23,051 nucleotides of DNA from Desulfobulbaceae bacterium UBA2262 (GTDB taxonomy: Bacteria > Desulfobacterota > Desulfobulbia > Desulfobulbales > Desulfurivibrionaceae). The stretch is taken from positions 1,061-24,111 of the forward strand of contig DDXK01000014.1 of assembly GCA_002347185.1 (NCBI GenBank), in the 5' to 3' direction. The notes beneath the pieces were generated by a model. The model was not told the origin of the DNA and did no database searches. It saw only the letters and a list, made by a program, of their open reading frames with translations. How positions within the stretch are numbered: the first letter of the stretch is position 1; the number at the start of each line of letters is the position of its first letter. The position numbers and the translations under genes are program-made. Below, one piece after another: positions 5,680 to 13,377 of the stretch.

Positions 5680-6726
5680 ATGAAGACAGACGGCATGGAT
5701 GCGATCAAAAACATCAGGGACGGCCAGGCGGTCAACTCCACCTTCCTGGTCAAGGAGATGAACCGGGGCGAGACCAAGGCGGGCAAGCCCTACCTGGGCC
5801 TGGTTCTCATGGACGCCAGCGGCGAGATTTCCGGCCGGGTCTGGGAGAATGCCGACGGCCTCATGGCCGAGTGCCCGGCCGGGGCGGTGGTGGAGGTGCG
5901 CGGCCAGGCCCAGGCCTACCGCAATGTCCTCCAGCTCAGGATCGACAACCTGCGCCGGGTGCCCCAAGGCGAGGCGGACCTCTCCCGCCTGGTGCCTTCC
6001 ACCCCCGGCGATGTCAGGCTGATGGCCAAGGAGCTGCTCAAGCTCGCGGCCAGCGTGGAGGACCCCTTTCTCAAGGAGCTCCTGCTCAGCATCTTCGGCG
6101 AGCGCAGGCTGATGGCCGACTTCCGCAAAGCCCCGGCCGCCAAGGCCATGCACCACGCCTATCTGGGCGGCCTGCTCGAACACAGCCTGGCCGTGGCCCG
6201 CCTCGCCGCGCAGATCAGCCCCCTCTACACCAACCTGGACCGCTCCCTGCTCCTGGCAGGCGCCCTGCTCCACGACCTCGGCAAGATCCGGGAGTTTGAC
6301 TTTTCCTCCTTTCCCTTTGACTACAGCGACCGCGGCCGCCTGCTGGGGCACATGGTCCTGGGCGTGGAGCTGATCCAGGAGAAGATCGGCGAAATAAAGG
6401 GGTTCCCGGAGGAGCTGGCCATGCGGCTCAAGCATCTCATCCTGAGCCACCACGGCCGGCACGAATTCGGCTCGCCCAGCCTGCCCATGATGACCGAGGC
6501 CTTTGTCCTCAACTTTCTCGACGATCTCGACGCGAAGGTGAACTACCTGGGCCGCCTCTCCGAGCGGGTCGATGGCGACGGCTATCAGTGGAGCGAATAC
6601 CAGCGGAACCTGGAACGCTTTCTTTTCGTGAAGGGCCATGGGGGGACGGATTCCGACCCCCTGGGGCAGGAAGAGGAGCCGGGCCGGGATCCCCGCCAGC
6701 GCAACCTCTTCGATCTGGGCGAGTGA
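5680..6726 (+). CDS. YhaM-like 3'-5' exoribonuclease (OB fold plus HD domain)
   Basis: This 348-residue cytoplasmic protein has the architecture of Bacillus YhaM/CBF1-type nucleases. An N-terminal OB-fold (about 10-95; VNSTFLVKEMNRGETKAGKPY then GEISGRVWENAD) is followed by an HD metal-dependent phosphohydrolase domain (about 150-320). Metal-binding residues are seen in GGLLEHSL (His168), ALLHDLGK (His198-Asp199), LLGHMVLG (His224), LILSHHG (His257/258) and NFLDDLD (Asp281/282). YhaM trims RNA and DNA 3' ends in Firmicutes; the same architecture is common in Desulfobacterota but is less studied there. The start is either ATG 5680 or ATG 5695; neither has a strong ribosome-binding site. The C-terminal tail is charged and ends QRNLFDLGE. 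The gene converges with the next one, 27 bp away. Confidence 0.85.
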   Translation: MKTDGMDAIKNIRDGQAVNSTFLVKEMNRGETKAGKPYLGLVLMDASGEISGRVWENADGLMAECPAGAVVEVRGQAQAYRNVLQLRIDNLRRVPQGEADLSRLVPSTPGDVRLMAKELLKLAASVEDPFLKELLLSIFGERRLMADFRKAPAAKAMHHAYLGGLLEHSLAVARLAAQISPLYTNLDRSLLLAGALLHDLGKIREFDFSSFPFDYSDRGRLLGHMVLGVELIQEKIGEIKGFPEELAMRLKHLILSHHGRHEFGSPSLPMMTEAFVLNFLDDLDAKVNYLGRLSERVDGDGYQWSEYQRNLERFLFVKGHGGTDSDPLGQEEEPGRDPRQRNLFDLGE

Positions 6727-6753
6727 ACGGTCAGGGGAGGCAGGAGGCGGCGC

Positions 6754-7212
6754 TCAATAGACCCAGCGGCCGCCGGTGTAGCGAAAAATCTCGGTGACCT
6801 GGGTTTCGCCGGTGGCCACGCCCGGGCGCGCGCGCATCTGCTGCGGGGAGTCGCCTTCCTTTTCCATTTCCCGCTGCACATACCGGAGAATTCCCACATA
6901 GGGGGTGGCCTTGGAGCCGGTGGCCCGGACCTCCTGCCGGCACTCCGGCCCGTAGCAGAGGTAGCGCCCGAAAACCCGGCCATTGTTCCCCTTCTCCGCC
7001 TTGGCGCTCCGGCTGTTCTGCAGGGAAACCTCGTCGAGACGCGCCATCCAGCCCTTGCTGAAGGTGGCGAAGCTGGCCAGGATCTCCGGCGGGGGCTCTT
7101 CGCCGGCCTGCGCCCCAAAAGCCCCGCAAAGGAGGGTCAGGAGCAGAAGCCCTGCGGAAAGCAGGAGAACGAGGGACTGATTTGAACGCGGAACGGGGCA
7201 AAGGTCTTGCAT
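6754..7212 (-). CDS. Small exported protein of unknown function
   Basis: I do not recognise this 152-residue protein. It has a long N-terminal signal peptide with hydrophobic core SLVLLLSAGLLLLTLLCG and a probable signal peptidase site AQA-GEE after residue 36, so it should be periplasmic or secreted. The mature part has two cysteines five residues apart (Cys86 and Cys91 in YLCYGPECRQEV), which could form a disulfide or bind metal. It ends in an aromatic EIFRYTGGRWVY. The ATG at 7212 is preceded by GGAAAG; a longer frame upstream to 7293 is less likely because the signal peptide would be internal. It lies 84 bp downstream of the vWA/OmpA lipoprotein gene on the same strand, so the two may be co-transcribed and work together at the envelope. 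Confidence 0.65.
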   Translation of the reverse strand: MQDLCPVPRSNQSLVLLLSAGLLLLTLLCGAFGAQAGEEPPPEILASFATFSKGWMARLDEVSLQNSRSAKAEKGNNGRVFGRYLCYGPECRQEVRATGSKATPYVGILRYVQREMEKEGDSPQQMRARPGVATGETQVTEIFRYTGGRWVY

Positions 7213-7296
7213 GGCTTTCTTTCCAAAACAGGGCGCCCGGCTTTCGCCGGCCGCCCTGACTTTTTTCAACAGTCTCTTCCGCTGCAGAGACACCGC

Positions 7297-8370
7297 TTAC
7301 TGCTGAACCGCGAACTCCACCCGCCGGTTGAGCTCACGGCCGGACTGGGTCTTGTTGTCCGCCATGGGCTGGGTCTCGCCCCTGCCGACGGTGCTGAGGC
7401 TGGCGGCGCTGACGCCCTTTTTCACCAGGTACCCATACACCGCCTTGGCCCGACGCTCGGAGAGCTTCTGGTTGTAGGCATCCGAGCCCAGGTCGCAGGT
7501 ATGGCCCTCCACCACCACCTTGAGGTCGGGACGATCCTTCAGGATCCCCACGGCCACGTCGAGAACCGGCATGAATTCGGGCTTGATCACCGCTTGGTCG
7601 AAATCAAAGTTGATGCCGCGCAGGACGATGCGCTCCGGAGCCGGGGCCGGGGCAGGAGCCGGCTTCGCCGCCGCTTCCTGGGCTTTTTCCAGGAAGACCT
7701 TCTCCAGAAATCCGGCCAGCTCGGAGCCGGAGGCCAGGGTGGCGGCCGTGCTCGCCAGGCCGCAGCCGCTGGCCTTGGCAATGGCTTCCATGGTCGCCTT
7801 GCCTTTCGGATCATTGCCCACCAGAACCGTATGGATGCAGATCCGGTCGCCGTAGGCGTTCTTGAGCTCGGTCGCCGCCTGCACCGGATCGCTGGCGCTG
7901 GTGCTCAGGCCATCGCTGACCACGATCACGGCGATCCGCCCCTTGCTCGCCTTCAGGCTTTCGATGCTGTCGGCGAGCGCCCGCGACATGGGGGTGGTCC
8001 CGCCCAACTGCACCGCCGAGACGGCGGCGGCGAATTCCTTGGCCTCATAAGGCTTAAGCCCGTAAGCAAGCTTGCTGCCCTGCGGCCCGAAAACCTGCAG
8101 TCCCGCATCCAGCTTGAGGCCGGCCATGGCGGCATTCATCCGCAGAAGGAGGTTTTTGGCGGTGCTGAACTTCTGGGCCCCCTCGGACTCGTCGAACATC
8201 GAGGAAGAGGCGTCGAGGATGAAGAGGGCGGTTTCCACCTTCTGGGCATAGCCCTGCCCGAGCTTCGCGGCAAGATCGCCGCCATCGAAGGGCAGATTCG
8301 CCTGTTTGGTTCCACAGGCCGCAAGCAGGCCGACACAGAGCAGACAGCAAAGCACTTTCCATTTTCGCAT
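7297..8370 (-). CDS. Lipoprotein with von Willebrand A domain and OmpA peptidoglycan-binding domain
   Basis: This 357-residue protein begins with a lipoprotein signal peptide whose lipobox LAAC places the lipidated Cys at 19. The next residue is Gly, favouring sorting to the outer membrane. Residues about 45-230 form a vWA domain with an intact metal-dependent adhesion site (DASSS at 53-57, GGTTP near 125, VSDG with Asp153). An Ala-Pro-rich linker (about 234-246) leads to a C-terminal OmpA-like domain (250-357; INFDFDQAVIKPE, VVVEGHTCDLGSDAYN, LSERRAKAVYGYL, GRGE), which binds peptidoglycan. It should tether the outer membrane to the wall and present the vWA domain to a protein partner. The partner is unknown. 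The ATG at 8370 has a good AGGGGGA ribosome-binding site. Confidence 0.88.
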   Translation of the reverse strand: MRKWKVLCCLLCVGLLAACGTKQANLPFDGGDLAAKLGQGYAQKVETALFILDASSSMFDESEGAQKFSTAKNLLLRMNAAMAGLKLDAGLQVFGPQGSKLAYGLKPYEAKEFAAAVSAVQLGGTTPMSRALADSIESLKASKGRIAVIVVSDGLSTSASDPVQAATELKNAYGDRICIHTVLVGNDPKGKATMEAIAKASGCGLASTAATLASGSELAGFLEKVFLEKAQEAAAKPAPAPAPAPERIVLRGINFDFDQAVIKPEFMPVLDVAVGILKDRPDLKVVVEGHTCDLGSDAYNQKLSERRAKAVYGYLVKKGVSAASLSTVGRGETQPMADNKTQSGRELNRRVEFAVQQ

Positions 8371-8496
8371 GGTATTCCCCCTTTTCTCGGTTTGATCTGA
8401 TGCACGGAAACGAGCGGCGGCCGGAAACCCTTTCCAGCCGCCGGGATCTCCCCCGCCAGAGGCCCGGGCCGGCCGGGCCGGCAAACGAACAGATTC

Positions 8497-8526
8497 ATTA
8501 TGGCTCCGGGACAGGGCAAAAAACAA
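8497..8526 (-). promoter_or_regulatory. Candidate sigma-70 promoter for the vWA/OmpA lipoprotein
   Basis: On the minus strand, TTGTTT (8526-8521) is followed after 18 bp by CATAAT (8502-8497), a 5-of-6 match to the -10 consensus. The start site would be about 120 bp before the lipoprotein ATG. The region 8371-8578 holds no gene. A GCCCC-GCC-GGGGC hairpin at 8555-8567, just past the purL stop, has no adjoining T run and is at best a weak terminator. Confidence 0.45.
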
Positions 8527-8578
8527 GCAAAAATGGGTCGGCCCGGCAGATCGCGCCCCGCCGGGGCAATGCCGAAGG

Positions 8579-11500
8579 CTATTTCAGGCACCACTCATAG
8601 GCATTCTGGAACATCCGCAGCCAGGGCGATACGGCAAGACTCTTTCGCAGCTCCTCGGGCAACCAGTGGCACTGCCAGGGCAGGAAAGCGCGCTCCGGGT
8701 GCGGCATCATGGCCAGGTGCCTGCCGTCCGGCGAACAGAGTCCGGTGAGGCCGCCGGGCGAGCCATTGGGATTGAAGGGATAGGCCTCGGTGGCTTGGCC
8801 CTCGTCGTCCACATAGACCAGGGTGGCGAGCCGGTCGGCCCAGACCTGCTCATGGATGGCCTGATCCGGAAAATGGAGATACCCTTCGCCGTGGTCCACG
8901 TGGATGCCGAAGGTGAGACCCTCCATGCCCCGCAGCATCATCGCCTTGCTCTGCAACACCTTGACCGTGGCCCAGCGCGATTCGAAACGGCCGGAACGGT
9001 TGTGGATGAAGCGGGGCTGGCGCTCGGCAGGCAGCCCCTGCCAGGGCACCAGGCCGAGCAGGCCGAAGAGCTGGCAGCCGTTGCAGATGCCCAAGGTGAA
9101 GGTGTCGGGCCGGTCGTAGAAGGCCTGGAACATCTCCTTGAGCTTGTCGTTGAAGAGGATGGTGGCGGCCCAGCCCTTGGCGGACTCGGGCACATCGGCG
9201 TAGGAGAAGCCCCCCACCGCGGCCAGGCCCCGGAAGGAGTCCAGATTGAGGCGGCCGGAGAGCAGATCGGTCATGGCCACGTCCCACGGCTCAAAACCGG
9301 CGGCATAGAAGGCGGAGGTCATCTCGCGGTCGGAGTTCGAGCCTTCGTCGCGCAGGATGGCGACCCTGGGCTTGCCTTTCGCGGCAAGAATCGCCGGCGC
9401 GGTGGCCTGGGGGGTAAAGGGGAGCAGATAGCTGGGCCCCTTGCGGTCGTAAATATTCTTCTTCTCCTCGTCGGCGCAGGCCGGATTCACCTGCAGCCGT
9501 TCGAGCTGGTAGCTGGTCTCCTCCCACCAGGAGCGGAGAACGCGCATATCCTCGTTCAGCGCTTCGGTGCCGTTTACCCGGATACGGATCTCTTTTTCCG
9601 GCACGGTCCTGCCCAGCACCGCGCAAGAAATGCCCTGGCCGGCAAACTTCGCCTTTACCGCTTCCTTCTCTCCTGCCGCACATTCCAGCACCAGGCCCAG
9701 CTCCTCGCTGAAGAGCGCTTCCAGAGGCGAGGAGGGGCCTACGAGCTCAAGATCGAGGCCGCAGTTGCCGGCGAACGCCATCTCCAGCACGGTGGTGACG
9801 AGGCCGCCGTCGCTGCGGTCGTGGCCGGCCAGGATCAGGCCGGCGTCGATCAGCTCCTGCACGGCAAGAAAGCCCTTTTTCACCAGGGCCGGGTCTTCCA
9901 TGTCCGGCGACTGATCGCCGAGCTGTCCCAGGGTCTGGGCCAGGGCCGACCCGCCCAGGCGGTTTTTCCCCTGCGCCAGGTCGACAAAGATGAGGATGCT
10001 GCCGGGCTGCTTGATATCCGGGGTCACCACCTTGCCGATCTCCGCCATGGCGCCATAGACCGAGATCACCAGCTCCCGCGGCGATTTGACCGTCTCCCTG
10101 CCCACCCTGGTGGCCATGGAGAGGCTGTCCTTGCCGCCGTCCACGGCAATGCCCACGCCGAGCATGGCCTCGGCCATGGCCTTGGCCGCGTCGTACATGG
10201 CCGCCCCCTCGCCGGGCAATTTGGGCGCCCACATCCAGTTGGCCGAACATTTCACCTGCTCAAGATCGTCCACCCGGGCCCAGACCAGATTGGTGAGGGC
10301 CTCGCCCACCGCCATCCGGGCGCCGGCCGCGGGATCGACCAGCATCTTCACGGGCTGCTCGCCGATGGCGCATGCCACCCCGCTTCTGGAAAAATGGCTT
10401 TGCGCCAGCACCGCCACGTCGCTCACCGTGAGCTGCAGGGGCCCGCAACACTGCTGGCGGACGATAAGGCCGGTGACGGCCCGGTCCACCTTATTGGTGA
10501 GAAAGCGTTTGGAGCCGACGGAAACCAGGCGCAGCACGTTGTGCAGGGCCTCCTTCACCGTAAGGCCGGAAAGCGCCAGGGGCGCCAGCTTTTTAGGCTG
10601 ACGGCTGTCGGTGAAGGTCTTGATGGGCACGTTGCCCAAAAGCTCGTTGAGCTCGATATCCACCGGGGTGGAATCGTCCTGATTGTCGTGCACCACGAAC
10701 CTCAGATCGCCGGTCACCTCGCCCAGCACCTCGCAGGCAACCTTTTCCCGCTCACAGATGGCCTGGAATTTTTCAATATTCTCCTGCTTGATCAGAAAGC
10801 CGTTACGCTCCTGATACTCGGCCACGTAGATCTCAAGCACGCTCATGGTGGGGTCGCCCACCCGGATGTTACGGATCTCGATCCTGCCGCCTGATTTTTC
10901 CACCAGCTCTTTTAAAACGTTGGCCGGCCCGCCCGCGCCCTGGTCGTGGATCACCTCGATCAAGGTCTTGTCGCCCATCTCGTTGCAGGCCCGGATCACC
11001 CGGTTCATCTTCTGCTCCATCTCGGCGTCGCCGCGCTGTACCGCATCGAAGTCAAGCTCGCTTGCGTTCTCGCCCTGGAGCATGCTGGAGGCCGCGCCGC
11101 CGCCAAAACCAACCCGGTAGGCAGGGCCGCCCACCTGGACGATGAGCATGCCTTTTTGGGCCTCCTCCTTCTCGGTGTGCCTGGCGTCGATCTGGCCGAC
11201 GCCGCCGGTGAACATGATGGGCTTCAGATAGCCCCAGCGCTCGCCGTCTGGCAGCCGCAGGTCAAAGGAACGGGTAAAGCCCTGGATCAGGGGCTCGCCG
11301 AACTTGTTGCCGTAGTCGGAAGCACCGTTGGACGCCTCGATCTCGATGGTGAGTGCGGAGGCGAGGTTATCCGGACATTCGTAGCGGTTCTCCCAGGGCA
11401 GCTCGTAACCCGGAATGTGGAGGTTGGCCACGCAGTAGCCGGCAGTGCCGGCCATGACAAAGCCACCCTTGCCGGTGCCCTGCACGTCGCGGATCCGGCC

Positions 11501-12379
11501 GCCGGTGCCGGTTTCCGCCCCTGGAAACGGGGCGACCCCGGTGGGGAAGTTGTGGGTCTCGGCGGTGAGCAGCACATGGTAGACCGCCTCCTGACTGGCA
11601 AGCGGCGAGGGCGCCCCGGGCTCCTTGGGAATCAGGGTCGTGAGCTTGTGGCCGACCACGGCGCTGGAGTTGTCCTTGAAGGCGATGACGCTGCCCCTGG
11701 GGTGGGCGGAAAGGGTGGACTTGACCAGTTCAAAAAGATTCTCCGGCTGCTCCACCCCGTCGATCACCTGCCGGCCGCGGAAAAAGCCGTGGCGGGAATG
11801 CTCGGAATTGGCGTTGTTGAGATCCATGATCTCGACGATGGTGGGGTTGCGGCCATGCTTTTTCACGAAGTAGTCGTAGTAGAAGTTGCGGTCCCACTCG
11901 TCCATGGAAATACCGGGGATCTCAAGCAGGCCGTCGGGCCCCTTGCTTTTCAGGTCGATTTCATAGACCGGTTCCGGCTTGACGCCGGTCTCGAAGGTGG
12001 TGAGCGGCGCAGAATAGAGGCATTCGGTCATCCGATCGTGATGGCTGGCGACAAAGACGGCAAGATCCTGGCCGGCCGGGACCAGATGGCGGCGGGAGCG
12101 CTCCACCCGGGTGACCTTGCTGAGCCCGATGGCCCGGCAGATGGAAACCAGATTCGAGGACCAGGCCGTGGCAAAATTGAGCCGCGGCCCCAGCTCCACC
12201 ACCCGTTCGCCGGTAAGGAGCGGCTCTTCGCTGACCGTTGCGGCGAGAAAGCCGTCGGCCAACAGCAGCTTCAGCTTCTGCAGCTCCTCGCCGTTCAGGG
12301 GGGAGGATGTTTCTATGTTGAAGCAATGTTCGAGGTGGGCATCGATCTTCCGGTAGAGCTGGCGCACAGAGGGGGTCAT
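8579..12379 (-). CDS. purL: Phosphoribosylformylglycinamidine synthase (long, single-chain form)
   Basis: This enzyme makes FGAM from FGAR, ATP and glutamine in step four of purine synthesis. At 1266 residues it is the large form in which the PurS-like, synthetase and glutaminase parts are one chain (E. coli PurL is 1295). The N-terminal PurS-like part (LYRKIDAHLEHCFNIE) is followed by synthetase motifs such as IMDLNNANSEHSRHGFFRG, LLTAETHNFPTGVAPFPGA and GGRIRDVQGTGKGG. The C-terminal glutaminase has its catalytic triad: Cys1099 in LGICNGCQLFGLLG, and His1227 and Glu1229 in MPHPERAF. The ATG at 12379 is preceded by AGGA; longer in-frame extensions upstream are unlike the family. It stands alone here, with no other pur gene in the window. 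Confidence 0.97.
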   Translation of the reverse strand: MTPSVRQLYRKIDAHLEHCFNIETSSPLNGEELQKLKLLLADGFLAATVSEEPLLTGERVVELGPRLNFATAWSSNLVSICRAIGLSKVTRVERSRRHLVPAGQDLAVFVASHHDRMTECLYSAPLTTFETGVKPEPVYEIDLKSKGPDGLLEIPGISMDEWDRNFYYDYFVKKHGRNPTIVEIMDLNNANSEHSRHGFFRGRQVIDGVEQPENLFELVKSTLSAHPRGSVIAFKDNSSAVVGHKLTTLIPKEPGAPSPLASQEAVYHVLLTAETHNFPTGVAPFPGAETGTGGRIRDVQGTGKGGFVMAGTAGYCVANLHIPGYELPWENRYECPDNLASALTIEIEASNGASDYGNKFGEPLIQGFTRSFDLRLPDGERWGYLKPIMFTGGVGQIDARHTEKEEAQKGMLIVQVGGPAYRVGFGGGAASSMLQGENASELDFDAVQRGDAEMEQKMNRVIRACNEMGDKTLIEVIHDQGAGGPANVLKELVEKSGGRIEIRNIRVGDPTMSVLEIYVAEYQERNGFLIKQENIEKFQAICEREKVACEVLGEVTGDLRFVVHDNQDDSTPVDIELNELLGNVPIKTFTDSRQPKKLAPLALSGLTVKEALHNVLRLVSVGSKRFLTNKVDRAVTGLIVRQQCCGPLQLTVSDVAVLAQSHFSRSGVACAIGEQPVKMLVDPAAGARMAVGEALTNLVWARVDDLEQVKCSANWMWAPKLPGEGAAMYDAAKAMAEAMLGVGIAVDGGKDSLSMATRVGRETVKSPRELVISVYGAMAEIGKVVTPDIKQPGSILIFVDLAQGKNRLGGSALAQTLGQLGDQSPDMEDPALVKKGFLAVQELIDAGLILAGHDRSDGGLVTTVLEMAFAGNCGLDLELVGPSSPLEALFSEELGLVLECAAGEKEAVKAKFAGQGISCAVLGRTVPEKEIRIRVNGTEALNEDMRVLRSWWEETSYQLERLQVNPACADEEKKNIYDRKGPSYLLPFTPQATAPAILAAKGKPRVAILRDEGSNSDREMTSAFYAAGFEPWDVAMTDLLSGRLNLDSFRGLAAVGGFSYADVPESAKGWAATILFNDKLKEMFQAFYDRPDTFTLGICNGCQLFGLLGLVPWQGLPAERQPRFIHNRSGRFESRWATVKVLQSKAMMLRGMEGLTFGIHVDHGEGYLHFPDQAIHEQVWADRLATLVYVDDEGQATEAYPFNPNGSPGGLTGLCSPDGRHLAMMPHPERAFLPWQCHWLPEELRKSLAVSPWLRMFQNAYEWCLK

Positions 12380-12448
12380 GGTTCTGTTCCTGTCGTAAAA
12401 AAAAAGTAAAGCCGGGCAGGCGGATGAAAAAACAGGCTTTCTTTTATC

Positions 12449-12476
12449 ATTAAACCGCTTTTTTTTCCGCAGTAAA
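12449..12476 (-). promoter_or_regulatory. Candidate sigma-70 promoter of purL
   Basis: On the minus strand TTTACT (12476-12471), a 16-bp spacer and TTTAAT (12454-12449) form a reasonable promoter. It lies about 70 bp before the purL start in a markedly A/T-rich stretch. No PurR-like box was recognised. Confidence 0.45.
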
Positions 12477-12549
12477 GTTGCCGATCCCGCAAAAGCGCCT
12501 GAATACAGGAGGCTGGGTCTGCTTCTGGATGTGGGGCAGGGAAAATCTT

Positions 12550-12578
12550 CTGGCAATTTGCCCAAATCAGGGTACTAT
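12550..12578 (+). promoter_or_regulatory. Candidate promoter of mepK-ldtD with overlapping palindrome
   Basis: CTGGCA (12550-12555), a 17-bp spacer and TACTAT (12573-12578) fit a moderate sigma-70 promoter pointing to mepK. A perfect GGCAA-T-TTGCC palindrome (12552-12562) overlaps the -35 box and could be a regulator site. The start site would leave a leader of about 225 bases. Confidence 0.4.
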
Positions 12579-12634
12579 ACGGATTGCTTTTTTTCAGGCC
12601 ACGATGCGCCGGCATCCCGTCAATCCGGGCAAGC

Positions 12635-12678
12635 GAAAAGCCAATGCCTTCCCAACATGCTGAAAGTATTGGCTTTTC
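12635..12678 (+). terminator. Terminator-like inverted repeat in the mepK leader
   Basis: GAAAAGCCAATGC (12635-12647) pairs with GTATTGGCTTTTC (12666-12678), 13 pairs including one G-U, around an 18-base loop. An A run on the left arm and a T run on the right arm make it look like a bidirectional intrinsic terminator. Because purL and mepK are divergent, it lies between the mepK promoter candidate and the mepK start. It could therefore be an attenuator, or a relic. The rest of the 432-base purL-mepK interval shows no gene. Confidence 0.4.
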
Positions 12679-12811
12679 TCCTGAACGACAAGACACGCCA
12701 GCCCCTGGCTGGGCCCCCTGCCAGCGCCTCTCCGGCAACGCATTCCCCTGCGCGGAATGCAATACCCCCTCCGCCGGCCAGGATCGGCCTGCGGAACAAA
12801 GAGGTGCACCG

Positions 12812-13366
12812 ATGCCTTCATCCTTCAGCAGAAGATCGTTTCTCAAAGCCTCCCTGCTCGGCTCCCTCGCTCTCTGCGCCGGCAGCCCGGCCTGGGCCAG
12901 CCTTGCCGAGGAGTTCGCCTTCCCGGGCCGGCTCAGGCTCTACAACACCCATACCGGCGAAAAGCTGCGGGTGACCTTCCGCGACTACGCCGGCCAGTAC
13001 GACGAAGGGGCCCTTGCGGAGCTGAACTGGTTTTTCCGTTGCCACTACACCAACAAGCAATGCGAGATGGACATCGACACCCTGGAATATCTGAATCTGG
13101 TGGACCAGCGGCTGGGCGGCGGCAAGGAGATCCATGTCATCTCCGCCTACCGCTCCCCGGAATACAACAGATTCCTCCTCAACCAGGGCCGACGGGTGGC
13201 CAAAAAAAGCCTGCACCTGGAAGGGCGGGCCCTGGACATCCGCATCCCCGGCGTCGCCACCGCCCAAATCCGGCAGGCGGCCCTGCGCCTGCAGCTGGGC
13301 GGGGTGGGCTATTATCCGGGCAGCAACTTTGTCCATCTCGATTCCGGCGACTTCCGCACCTGGTAA
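12812..13366 (+). CDS. mepK: MepK-family murein endopeptidase (DUF882/peptidase M15 fold), Tat-exported
   Basis: This 184-residue protein resembles E. coli MepK (YcbK), which cuts 3-3 (mDap-mDap) cross-links in peptidoglycan. A twin-arginine signal SRRSFLKA (6-13) is followed by a hydrophobic stretch and a probable cleavage site AWA-S (29-30), so the folded enzyme is exported by Tat to the periplasm. Family motifs are LYNTHTGEKL, ELNWFFRCHYT, VISAYRSPEYN, the zinc-ligand segment SLHLEGRALDIRI (His135, Asp142) and VGYYPGSNFVHLDSG (His175). An AGAGGTG ribosome-binding site precedes the ATG. It is followed after 11 bp by an LdtD-like transpeptidase gene, the same partnership seen as ycbB-ycbK in E. 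coli but in reverse order. Loading of the zinc cofactor in the cytoplasm would explain Tat use. Confidence 0.9.
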   Translation: MPSSFSRRSFLKASLLGSLALCAGSPAWASLAEEFAFPGRLRLYNTHTGEKLRVTFRDYAGQYDEGALAELNWFFRCHYTNKQCEMDIDTLEYLNLVDQRLGGGKEIHVISAYRSPEYNRFLLNQGRRVAKKSLHLEGRALDIRIPGVATAQIRQAALRLQLGGVGYYPGSNFVHLDSGDFRTW

Positions 13367-13377
13367 AACCAATCCCC

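Noticed and set aside
7207..8400. 397-codon open frame opposite the vWA/OmpA lipoprotein
   Set aside because: The minus-strand gene has a lipobox, a vWA metal site and an OmpA domain; the plus frame is compositionally biased without motifs.
8555..8567. GCCCC-GCC-GGGGC as the purL terminator
   Set aside because: The stem is 5 bp and the nearest T run on the minus strand is almost 30 bases further on, so an intrinsic terminator is not supported.
8666..10894. Very long open frame opposite purL (742 codons)
   Set aside because: It is an antisense frame created by high GC and codon bias. The purL protein is unmistakable, and the antisense product is low-complexity His/Gly/Ala/Leu without recognisable domains.
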